Shown piece by piece: positions 55,401 to 64,000 of a stretch of DNA of 64,000 bases; positions within the stretch are counted from its first letter, which is position 1; each line of letters starts with the position of its first letter. The stretch comes from Vesta saturnalis. Lineage: Eukaryota > Arthropoda > Insecta > Coleoptera > Lampyridae. The stretch spans positions 1,305,001 through 1,369,000 of the forward strand of contig JARFJB010002037.1 of the NCBI GenBank assembly GCA_036346205.1, written 5' to 3'. A program made the position numbers and the translations under genes. Under the pieces are notes generated by a model. The model saw nothing but the letters and a program-made list of their open reading frames with translations. It was not told the DNA's origin and did not search any database.

Positions 55401-57780
55401 CATTTTCTGTCTACTGTTTATTTTTGAAAATGAATTGTGGAAAAATTCCTACTGCCAGTATTTTTACATAATTTAAAGAAAGAACTTTACTTTTTTTACC
55501 CTATTTATATGTATGAGTCATACATAACATAAACTCGTATTCTTATAATAAGTGAAACTTTTTGAAATATGACTATCATTACTATTAATGTCAAGCCGAT
55601 GCTTAAGGTTTCAATACACCTTGATAAGAATTCATTAGTACAAATTTTATAAGGAAATTCGGTGCACCTTTTCATGTTTGCTCAGAAATTAATTATGAAA
55701 ATTTTACTGTTACATGTCATCAAGAAAGGTAATTCTAGAATTTTAATTATTAATTAAGTTTATTAAGTTAATAATTTTATTTGTAAACATAATTTTTTTT
55801 TAATGGTTAAATAGTTAATGTGCAATAAACTAGCAAAAACAGTTTAATCTTAATCAGCCACAATCTGTATACGTAATTGTATTTATTTTTTTACATGTGT
55901 CTAAAAACGTAATTTGAAGGGCTAAGTATACAGTAGTTTCCCAAAAAATTAAGAAATTGTTTTATTTTATGCAAAGAAAAAAGAAATATTTAGAACTCTT
56001 TGTAAAAACATCATTTCCTTATTTTTAAATTAAGCTATGTGTATATACTAAGTAAATTTTCTATAAACATTTATTTTAGATTAAAAATGTTTAGTGTTTG
56101 TAACAGCCATATAATGGTACTCGTTATTGTCACTAATAGGTGTTATTACAGTCAATCTATTTCGAAATTAATTCTTTTCAATGAAATTGTCGTAAACAAT
56201 TGAATAACACCTGCGTGACATTGTATTTTCAAAATAGAATTTCCTTATAAATGGCATACGTGATATATTTATTCTCTTAACCTTTGCTGATCAATGTAAA
56301 TGAGAGTTGTCTGAATCAGAATCCACCTTTATAAAACTTGATAATGATGAGATTTTAATGAAGTTGATTGAAAACAAGTAAATGAGCTGATTTATTATTA
56401 GACAAAAAAATTATCAGTAATTGCTACCCAGTTTGGTGTAAACACCTTGCCCACATTTTATGCCAACTTTTTATAGCATTGTTAATATTGCATATATTTG
56501 TTTTTGTAAGAGAAAGGCGCCTGTATTTGTTGAATCAATAATCTTAATTAAATAAGACATTTTTATAAATATCGAATCCGAATTTGTGCATAAATATAAA
56601 AAAAAATCTTATTAGTATTGAATTTAAATGAGTAAAACCAATACATTTGTCAGAAAGTCATCGATGCGTACAGAATACTTTTTTCATTTTTAGTTTTAAC
56701 TAAACATGAATGACATCTTTATTTTGGCAGAGACGTGTACAACCGTAGACATCAACTCTAAAAGGTGGTATGTAGTATGTTCGACATTTTTGAAATGTTC
56801 CATTCGTTTGATGTTTTCTTGTATTACACACTTGATTTCCCTTGTGGTTACGATTTTAGCTAAAGTAATTACATTTTTGTTTGAACAACATAGCTTTAAT
56901 GCTTCAGATCGTTACAAAGAAAATTAAAACAATGACAGAGTTCGTGTAATTTTTCCAGTTTAATGATTCGAGTTTTAAAGACTAGAAAATTGCGTGATAG
57001 TATGTAAGAATTTTTACCATGCAACGTGTGCTTTGTCCAGGTTAGGAAATGGCCTGCCGGAAGCTTACCATATTTGTAACATATTGGTTACTGTTTATCA
57101 CCACCTATGACATACTGAGAATTATATTAATTGATTTAATTAATAAAAAACACACTTCTTCGTCTTATGACAACATAATTAGTAACTAACACTTTTTTAA
57201 CCATTAACGTTTATAATAAATTTTTATCAGTATTTATGACGTTTCTTTTTCATTTTATTGTGTTATTCGTATCACATTTTAAAGTTTAAGGCTTTGACAG
57301 ATTATTATTATTAATCAAAGTTATTCTAATTCTCATACGGCGTTTGTAAGTTGAAATTAAAAAATAATTAAAGAATTTTAACGTTATAAAGTAATCAAAA
57401 AATGTCTACAACCTAAAAAATAATAAGATGAGTTTTAATTCAACTGGCCTTGACGTTACTGAACATCAAGGTAATCTGAAAATGGCTGTAAAATTTCTTA
57501 CTATTACCTACCTTAAGAAGTACGCAGCTGTTTATAAATAACTAAATTAATTTCACAATGATAGACCAAGTGTTATTTGTTTCTGCGACTTATTTAAAAC
57601 ACTATCACTTAAATTATGGCCAAAGTCAATTCGCAATTTCACTTTGTTATTGTAGTATCCAATACGATTTTGAAAATTGCGTTTACCTATTAACGGAACT
57701 CTTTGATCCTTTTTTATACTGCGCTAAAAAGGGCATCCTATAATAAAATTATCTGGTGTGGAACAACACGCGATCTTCAA
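52490..57780. other. Long stretch without supported genes
   Basis: AT-rich, stops frequent. A possible exon-like frame at about 53031-53135 (after TTTTTTCAG) is discussed separately. AGGGTGTGATCAATAAGTTT at 54297 resembles a mariner end, and 54300-54720 may be mariner remains I could not align. No tRNA, TIR pair or tandem array was found elsewhere. Confidence 0.45.
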
Positions 57781-58310
57781 ACCTACAAATTAGAAATGAA
57801 ATAATTTTAATAATTCTTTCTAGGAGAATTACGCAACTCATTTTTAATACGTCCATAACGAAAATACACGATATTGTAAACACAAAAACAATAATGCATG
57901 TCAAATGGACGTTTAAAACTTTATGTAACAAATTAATAGACATATATGGAAATGAAAAGAAATGAAATAATTTTAATAACATTTTTTTAAAATAATTATA
58001 TCTTTATATAGGTACTTTTATAAGCTCATCACGTAAATATGCAACATTTTAAAAGCAAAAACAATAATCTATGTCACACAGATGTTTAAAACTTCTGGAC
58101 AGACAAAGATTAGTAGACATGGAGATGCTAACTTAAAAATTTGAGAAATTATTTTATAAGAATAATTTATTTTAGCAAAACTATGCAACCTCTTTCATAC
58201 GTTCATAACGAAAACAGGCAACATTGTAAAAACAAAAACAGTAATCTATGTTAGAAAGACGTTTAAAACTTCATTCCAGATAGACATAAATAATACGTAT
58301 TAACTTAAAA
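57780..58310. repeat. Three diverged tandem units of ~175-180 bp
   Basis: GAAATAATTTTAATAA recurs at 57797 and 57963, with a weaker GAAATTATTTTATAAGAATA at about 58145. Each unit carries AACACAAAAACAATAAT, GCAAAAACAATAATC or AAACAAAAACAGTAATC and then ACGTTTAAAACTT or ATGTTTAAAACTT. The array abuts the dispersed repeat at 58310. Confidence 0.75.
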
Positions 58311-58660
58311 AAAAATCCAAAGCCACCCGCTTCTATAAAGTATCAATGATACATTTTAACCATTTTCATTCAGTTTGAATTATTTTTTAAACTCACCTTG
58401 CATTATATTAAGAAACTTTATAAAGAAAAGCTATGTAAAATTAAATTTTCTTTAAAAAATATGTCTGCACTTTTTCTAATAAAATGAATCGTTATTCAGA
58501 TATTAAAAAAATTTGAACTAACACTTAAATTGTACCTTTGGAATTTTTTTACCGACACATTATGCGTCGTATCAAAAAATTGCATAGAACATAATTAATC
58601 AATATGTTCAAGGTACATGTCTGGGTATTTTTATATCTTTGAAATATGCAGCTGTTTTAG
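58310..58660 (-). repeat. Dispersed ~350-bp repeat, copy 2
   Basis: An inverted counterpart of 36790-37140. It begins AATCCAAAGCCACCCGCTTC and ends with ATTTTTATATCTTTGAAATA and GCAGCTGTTTTAG. Both copies adjoin other repeats, so the unit may be part of a larger unrecognised element. Confidence 0.75.
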
Positions 58661-58817
58661 AAATATTTGATAAAATCCAAAAACAACTGACCCTAATAAA
58701 CCCCCTCTCCGCCACTGGTTTTCTCCCAAAATCTAAACAGCTCTAAGCCAAATGTAAACAAGGTTAAATACAAAATTAAGTACGTACGTAGGTCTTCTCG
58801 TTCTGGATACTAACATA

Positions 58818-58959
58818 CATCCACACACACACGCACACGCACAGGCACACGCACACGCACACGCACACGCACACGCACACTCACGCGCACGCGCACGCAC
58901 GCGCACGACACGCACGCACACGCACCACACAGCACGACACGCACGCACGCACGCACGCA

Positions 58960-58995
<36 letters not shown>

Positions 58996-59043
58996 GTGCG
59001 CGCGCATTCACGCACGCACGCACGCACGCACCCACTCACCCAC

Positions 59044-59080
<37 letters not shown>
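58818..59080. repeat. CA/CACG microsatellite block 1
   Basis: Compound CACACG, GCACGCACGC and (CA)n repeats. Minus-strand open frames here are Cys-Val runs and not genes. Confidence 0.93.
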
Positions 59081-59082
59081 AG

Positions 59083-59235
59083 CGTACGTGCAGTGTGGTG
59101 CTCATCGGAGATGCTCCTGGTGCGGAGTGTCAGATCACCGCCGTTGGTTTATTCGAACTCCACACATGAAGAATTCAACCACATCGTCTGAAGAAATGCA
59201 ACGAACTCTACTGCTGCAAGCGATGTAGGTGAGTG
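59083..59235. repeat. ~155-bp direct repeat, copy 1
   Basis: Starts GTACGTGCAGTGTGGTGCTC and ends GCGATGTAGGTGAGTGAACTC. The second copy is at 60379-60533. The copies flank the long CA block and differ at roughly 10 percent of positions by eye. Confidence 0.85.
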
Positions 59236-59236
59236 A

Positions 59237-59496
59237 ACTCCACACACGCACACACGCACGCACGCACACACGCACACGCGAGCATGCACACGCGCACGCG
59301 CGCACACGCGTACACGCGACACGCGCACACGCGACACGCGCACACGCGACACGCGCACACGCGACACGCGCACACGTGCACATGCCCACACGCGCACACG
59401 CCCAAACACACACACGCACACGACGCACATGCACACGCCACACCACGCGACACACGCACACCGCACACACGCAGCATACGCACACACGCACACGCG

Positions 59497-59528
<32 letters not shown>

Positions 59529-59621
59529 CACACACACACACAGCACACACGCAACCACAGCAACACCACGCGCACAGCACACCACACACACACACACACA
59601 CATACCACACAGACACACACA

Positions 59622-59652
<31 letters not shown>

Positions 59653-59704
59653 CACCAACAGATCACACACCACACCACACACACACACACACAACACATA
59701 CCAC

Positions 59705-59738
<34 letters not shown>

Positions 59739-59797
59739 CCCACAGCCACACACACACACACCACACACACACAACACACACACACACACACACACAC

Positions 59798-59832
<35 letters not shown>

Positions 59833-59840
59833 CATACAAT

Positions 59841-59937
<97 letters not shown>

Positions 59938-59990
59938 CACACACAACACAAACACAAACACACACACACACACACACACACCCACACAAG
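59237..59990. repeat. CA-rich microsatellite block 2 (~750 bp)
   Basis: An extreme CA tract with CGCGACACGCGCACA units near 59300-59370 and purer (CA)n to the right. Open frames up to 290 codons on both strands are Thr-His or Cys-Val repeats generated by the microsatellite. Confidence 0.95.
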
Positions 59991-60019
59991 TAGGTAAGTA
60001 AGGAGACTTTTGGAACACA

Positions 60020-60180
60020 CCACATTTCGAAGGTCCCCTATTTCCAAGGTTACCACAATCTTAAGGTCCCACCCGCCCAAGGTTACGCAATAAGTAAGTC
60101 ATGTTTAAATAGAACTTTCCCAAGGTCGCACATTTCTAAGAATACCACATAGTAAGGTGTAAAAAATACGAAGGTCTCTA
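60020..60180. repeat. AAGGT minisatellite, ~16-17-bp period
   Basis: AAGGT occurs at 60030, 60046, 60063, 60079, 60122, 60154 and 60171, with a degenerate unit at 60138. The consensus is close to TTCCAAGGTTACCACAAT. Spacings are mostly 16, 17 or 32. An inverse-sense array lies at 61255-61445. Confidence 0.75.
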
Positions 60181-60378
60181 ACACTCAACACATTCACAAG
60201 GCTATTTGCGCACCCTACTTACGCAGATAGACATCTCACTTTTTCAAGGCTTGCTCATGTATTTTTTTACACTTCTCTGATACCACACTTAGAACCAAAT
60301 AAAAAGAGGTAATGATATGCTAATATATTTACTTGTTGTATGTACAAATGTAATAAGTGTAGTGCAAGTATTTGAGAG

Positions 60379-60533
60379 TACGTGCAGTGTGGTGCCCATC
60401 AGAGATGCTCCTGTAGCAGAGTGTCAGAGGACCGCCATTGGTTTATTCGACCTCCATACATGAAGCATTCAGCCGTATCGTCTGAAGATATGCAATGAAC
60501 CCTGCTGCTGTAAGCGATGTAGGTGAGTGAACT
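60379..60533. repeat. ~155-bp direct repeat, copy 2
   Basis: Starts GTACGTGCAGTGTGGTGCCC and ends GCGATGTAGGTGAGTGAACTC. It is in the same orientation as copy 1, 1.3 kb away. 60540-61250 contains nothing I can assign; fragments on minus near 60720-61100 read partly like protein but are interrupted. Confidence 0.85.
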
Positions 60534-61254
60534 CCAGAGCATGTTCGATACGTAAGTAAACGTTTATCGAAACAATTGTAATAGTGAGGATAATAAAAGG
60601 TTGGTGTCAAGTTGCACAACTTCTCACCGTAGAACACAGTAAGATACTAACAGGAAATAATTTATTATATACAATATATACATTATAAAAAAATTAATTG
60701 TACAAATAGTACACTTCTCCGCAGAGCATGTATGAATCATCTTAATATACCTCGTGCAGCATTGTTAGGGGCACTCTACACGATACGCACCAGTATTCTT
60801 GGTGTGACATGTGGTAAATTGCGACGCATCTATCCATATGTGTATGATGGTCAATAACTCGGAAATTCACTTGGTTGCAATGCTTTGTAGCAGTTCTAGC
60901 ATAAATGCATATGGCCAGCAAAGATGATAACGAGTATGAAGAGCAAATGTGTGTGAATAATATCCCAAATTACCCGTGAAGGCATGATGGTGGAAGTAGC
61001 GAATTCTTTTATCTAGGTTGTCAAACCATTCAGTATTTCATTGCACATCTACATATGTATTCTTTAATGCTTCTAATGTCGTAGAAGGCAGTAGCCCTAT
61101 TTTTCCTAATTGTTCTGTACTGGGCTAGCAGACATACTGACACTGGTGGAAATAACACGATACTATATGTGTAGTTATCCCTACCTTTAAATAAAGGAAA
61201 GGCCTTGTGAAAACATATGTATAGTTAAGCTTGAAGAATGATATGATTGATATC

Positions 61255-61445
61255 GGCATTGTGTAACCTTGGAAAAGTGGTACACGTGAGAGGTGGAGGA
61301 CATTGTAAGTGTGGGAACCTTGAGGTTGTGACGACCTTGAGGGCGTGTGAACCTCGAAAGTGATAACCTTGGAATAGTGGTAAACGTGAGAATGGAGGAC
61401 ATTGTAATGGAGTGAACCTGGATAATGGGAGACCTTAAAAATGTG
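61255..61445. repeat. ACCTT minisatellite, inverse of the 60 kb array
   Basis: ACCTT/ACCTC/ACCTG at 61266, 61317, 61334, 61351, 61366, 61416 and 61432, with 15-17-bp spacing or multiples. ATTGTG then TAACCTTGGAA at about 61258 is nearly the reverse complement of the 60 kb consensus. A ~100-bp higher-order unit (61266 to 61366) is visible. The array ends shortly before the promoter-like region of the next ORF. Confidence 0.72.
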
Positions 61446-61617
61446 GGGAGGGCCGGATAGGTGAAGGAGACATTCTTGAAGTGATTGGTGAGATGTTCCA
61501 ACCTAGTAGAAACGTCGTGAATAAAGGCCTTGAAACGGTAGGATTGCTGAAGTAACGTACAGTGTGGCGGTCAAGATGAAGAGGTAACCTTGACGGTAGA
61601 AATAGTGGGGAAATTAG

Positions 61618-61627
61618 GGTATAAATG
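61618..61627 (+). promoter_or_regulatory. TATA-box-like promoter element
   Basis: GGTATAAATG lies about 40 bp upstream of the ATG at 61663, with GC-richer sequence before it. Position and form fit a core promoter for a very short 5' leader; it follows directly after the ACCTT array. Confidence 0.45.
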
Positions 61628-61662
61628 CAGAGAGAGTACATGTGAAACCAGTATTGTATGTA

Positions 61663-62300
61663 ATGGAGAACATGTTACGTCAAGCGGTAGAAAAGGCGAA
61701 GATTGTGAGTGTTATGAATTCAAGTGGATGTCGTGGTATTTTAATTAACAATGTGCAGTATTTTTTAAATAAAAGTAAATCAAAGTATGTTAGTGTCGGT
61801 CTGTCACCCCAATTCAATTTTGAACCAGTCGTGAAACTTGGTGGATCTAAGAGTAATGGAATGGTGTTCGATAAGCAGGAGCGGCACATACTTATGGACA
61901 ATCAAGGGATAATTACAAATTATTTCTACACGCCTACACCTGAAGGGACATGGCTACCTACTAAGATGGGTTTGAAAACGATATCGTATGAAACTATTAA
62001 CAAGACGAAAATTATACGCATCTAGAAGGTGAAGAATCAGAAATCTATTTAGGATGGGAGTCTATAGAACAGTTATGGAGACTTCTTAACATAGTCAGTT
62101 ACCGATTGGATTTAATACCTACTAAGGAATTTCCTGCATTTTATAATAAAATAATACATGCGGCAGCGGAAATGCCTGATGTTGACATACACAGGTTAAA
62201 AGTTCCATTACAAGATATATTTGTTCTCGATGTAGCATGTGTTATGGAAATTGTAGAATTTGCCAAGGAGAACGTAGAAGTTGCGAAAGCCGTTAAGTAA
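61663..62300 (+). CDS. Unrecognised Polinton-associated protein, frame broken near 62010
   Basis: The ATG at 61663 starts MENMLRQAVEKAKIVSVMNS and stays open to a TAG at 62023-62025, passing LSPQFNFEPVVKLGG and ITNYFYTPTPEGTWLPTK. A second frame opens at about 61998 and runs to 62300: HLEGEESEIYLGWESIEQLW then RLDLIPTKEFPAFYNKIIHA and DVDIHRLKVPLQDIFVLDVA. This second stretch has no ATG until residue MPDVD, so one gene with a frameshift between 61998 and 62025 is more likely than two genes. I do not recognise the family. Mixed alpha/beta composition, no signal peptide, no membrane segment. Confidence 0.55.
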
Positions 62301-62563
62301 TAAGTGGGGGCAAAGACTAACATGCCAATTTCAATCACTAGAATTTGATGCTGAACATGAAAAAGTGTATGGGCGAGGTACGTTTAGTGATGACTATTTA
62401 GATAGTTTATAAGTATGGTAGTGGAATACGTCTGTGTGAGAAATATTTTCTATCGCATGACGATGGTGTAGAGTGCATTTGATGTATTAAGACTTTACAG
62501 AAATATCTCTGGAACAATTTGTACATGAAGTAGAGTGTCATTTATCGAATTATATTTCAACAG

Positions 62564-62776
62564 ATGACAACACGACAAGTGAAGGAGGTCTGCATTAATG
62601 AGCTCAAAAACGTAGTTCACGATGTAGTAGAATCGGAGCGAAAAGGAGAATGGAAACAGTTAGCAAGAAACTCTGAACGCTTTAGGGAAAGAATAGAAGG
62701 ATGTCAAATATTTTCAGCTGTTCTGGAAAAGCAACATCGTGATTACGTATTTATGAAACGCTTTAGTAGTGTATAG
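62564..62776 (+). CDS. Unrecognised 70-aa charged protein
   Basis: ATG at 62564, TAG at 62774-62776. MTTRQVKEVCINELKNVVHD then ESERKGEWKQLARNSERFRE suggests a helical, highly charged small protein. It may be the C-terminal end of a longer decayed frame, since an alternative frame just upstream (EISLEQFVHEVECHLSNYI) also reads like protein. It ends ~110 bp before the convergent integrase. Confidence 0.4.
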   Translation: MTTRQVKEVCINELKNVVHDVVESERKGEWKQLARNSERFRERIEGCQIFSAVLEKQHRDYVFMKRFSSV

Positions 62777-62885
62777 TATTGTATGTATTGTATGTATTAA
62801 TAATTAATACATAAAAAAAATAGAAAAAAAAAAGATTTATTACATCATAATATTACAATATATAAAAGGAATCTTACAGAGCGTA

Positions 62886-63908
62886 TTATATAATGTCTTT
62901 GTGAGAAATCCATGAATTGTGAGAAGTATCAAACCCTAACCATTTAACGAGAGACATATTTCCTCGACGTCGTATTACACGTTCAACTAGGTGAATGTCA
63001 GGATGTTTAATACTTTGAAGTTCTGGTTCATAGAAACGTCCCATTTAACGAGAGACATATTTCCTCGACGTCGTATTACACGTTCAACTAGGTGAATGTC
63101 AGGATGTTTAATACTTTGAAGTTCTGGTTCATAGAAACGTCCCTGTATCTCTTCATCTCGACTATCACGTAATGTGTAGGTAATTGGACTGGAACGCTTC
63201 ACTGCTGATATTCGAAAGACTTCGTAACTCCAATTAGGTGTGTAACCCTTAGAGAATATGCTTCTGTATTTGCTAATACGTGCATAATCCCCCACTTTAA
63301 ATTTAGATGTCTTACGGTCAAGAACTTTATGACATTTTAAATGTTTCAAAATAGAGACAGCATTATTTTCCGTTACTTCTATAGGTTTGTATCCGGTGGT
63401 TCTATGCTTTCTTGAATTATAATCCACAACAATTTGAGGTAATATTGATAACCATTTATAAGAACCTTGCATACTGAATGTTTTCCACATTATTGCTTTA
63501 AGAGTGCGATTTGCACGTTCAACTATACTACTCTTCAAGTTGGAATAATTACTGTAATGATTAATATTAAATTTTTTCATAACTTTTAAATTCATTATTA
63601 TAAAACTCCGTTCTCATGTCAGTTTGTATATGTGTAGGCGTCCTTTGCAAACCAGACAATAGTTTATTCATTACATCTGCGACTAGTTTACCATTCTTAC
63701 GTTTGATGTGAAAAGCCAAGAGATATTTAGAGAAAACATTTATTATCACTAAAATGTATCGAAATCCCTTATTTACCCGAGCATAAGGTATCATTTCCAC
63801 TAAATCAGCTTGAAAGAGATCATTTGAACCTTTTAGTACTACACAACGCCGCTGAAAATTTCTCCTTGCTGGTTTGTGCAATTCATCAAGAATATCAGCT
63901 TTACTCAT
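62886..63908 (-). pseudogene. Polinton-type DDE integrase with chromodomain, two frame lesions
   Basis: Minus ATG at 63908: MSKADILDELHKPARRNFQR. The catalytic core shows DLFQADLVEMIPYARVNKGF (Asp 1), THIQTDMRTEFYNNEF (Asp 2; the usual Gly after TD-x is Arg) and, after a frameshift at about 63590, LKSSIVERANRTLKAIMWKT (Glu). The C-terminal part has KFKVGDYARISKYRSIF, IHLVERVIRRRGNMSLVKW and finally GFDTSHNSWISHKDII then TAA at 62886. The last 17 or so residues are out of frame because a 101-bp segment is duplicated. Integration enzyme of a Polinton/Maverick-like element; this copy should be inactive. Confidence 0.9.
62941..63142. repeat. Perfect 101-bp tandem duplication
   Basis: CATTTAACGAGAGACATATT begins at 62941 and again at 63042; the following bases are identical through CATAGAAACGTCC. 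Because 101 is not a multiple of three it shifts the integrase frame. Perfect identity implies a recent event, or an assembly artefact. Confidence 0.95.
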
Positions 63909-64000
63909 TTTATCGCTTTCGATTTTTACATTATGTATATGTAGGTTGGAAGGTGACGACTTATAACATTAATAGCGTCCGAATACTAACAATAATACTG

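Larger units (their letters stand above)
61600..64000. mobile_element. One end of a Polinton/Maverick-like element (partial)
   Basis: A chromodomain-bearing retroviral-type integrase on minus converges with at least two plus-strand small ORFs, with A/T-rich polyadenylation-like sequence in the 110-bp gap. Such an integrase, unlinked to reverse transcriptase, is characteristic of Polinton/Maverick elements. No DNA polymerase B, packaging ATPase or capsid gene is visible; these would lie beyond 64000. The left boundary is unknown, possibly near the paired minisatellites or the 155-bp repeats. Confidence 0.6.

Noticed and set aside
58733..59105. Minus-strand Cys-Val frames
   Set aside because: Microsatellite artefact.
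59149..60080. Open frames up to 290 codons on both strands
   Set aside because: They translate only to Cys-Val or Thr-His runs produced by the CA microsatellite.
61187..61501. 104-codon minus frame rich in Ser/Thr/Pro
   Set aside because: It is the reverse reading of the ACCTT minisatellite.

Overview
This window looks like a transposon-packed, AT-rich stretch of an arthropod (most probably insect) nuclear genome. The reasons are the intron-bearing gene pieces with GT/AG junctions, AATAAA signals, long CA and TA microsatellites, and a dense mix of mariner/Tc1, Tigger, hAT, PIF/Harbinger, Mutator/Phantom, Penelope and Polinton-type sequences. There are no bacterial operons, rRNA genes or CRISPR arrays. 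Nearly all recognisable protein-coding sequence is mobile-element debris broken by stops and frameshifts.

Layout. 1-9 kb: a broken Cys-rich repeat-associated protein, a mariner-like pseudogene, a Penelope endonuclease scrap, a Tigger (pogo) pseudogene, tRNA-derived SINE-like sequences and a CA microsatellite. 9.9-12.6 kb: a Penelope-like element (PLE) with inverted ends, split by a Tc1 element with ~90-bp terminal inverted repeats (TIRs). 13.0-15.6 kb: a mariner-like element with ~150-bp TIRs carrying a second, oppositely oriented mariner-like element. 16.1-18.0 kb: foldback and interlocked inverted repeats. 20.9-25.1 kb: a mariner, a LINE fragment, a complex minisatellite and another mariner with clear TIRs. 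25.84-26.28 kb: the best host-gene candidate, a terminal exon behind a clean splice acceptor, with a long 3'UTR. 28.6-34.9 kb: a second PLE with inverted ends, a small GC-ended element and a Mutator/Phantom-type element. 35.6-36.2 kb: a deleted mariner. 40.4-43.1 kb: an ~80-bp satellite split by a mariner-like element with ~315-bp TIRs. 44.0-44.8 kb: a hAT remnant with a MITE-like insertion. 46.5-50.6 kb: one mariner split in two by a PLE cluster. 51.1-52.5 kb: a possible three-exon minus-strand gene whose second intron contains an antisense Harbinger transposase remnant. 52.5-58.7 kb: little coding signal. 58.8-64.0 kb: very long CA tracts, paired minisatellites in opposite orientation, and one end of a Polinton/Maverick-like element (chromodomain integrase on minus, unrecognised small ORFs on plus) running off the right edge.

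How the parts relate. The window records serial nesting: Tc1 into PLE, mariner into mariner, PLEs into mariner, mariner into satellite, MITE into hAT. At least three of the PLE loci show the inverted or hairpin terminal arrangement and a small hairpin-plus-GAAAC motif resembling the hammerhead ribozymes described for this class. The parts most worth following are the PLE end structures, the interlocked inverted repeats at 17-18 kb, the short spliced gene at 51-52.5 kb, and the Polinton-like end with its oppositely oriented AAGGT/ACCTT arrays.
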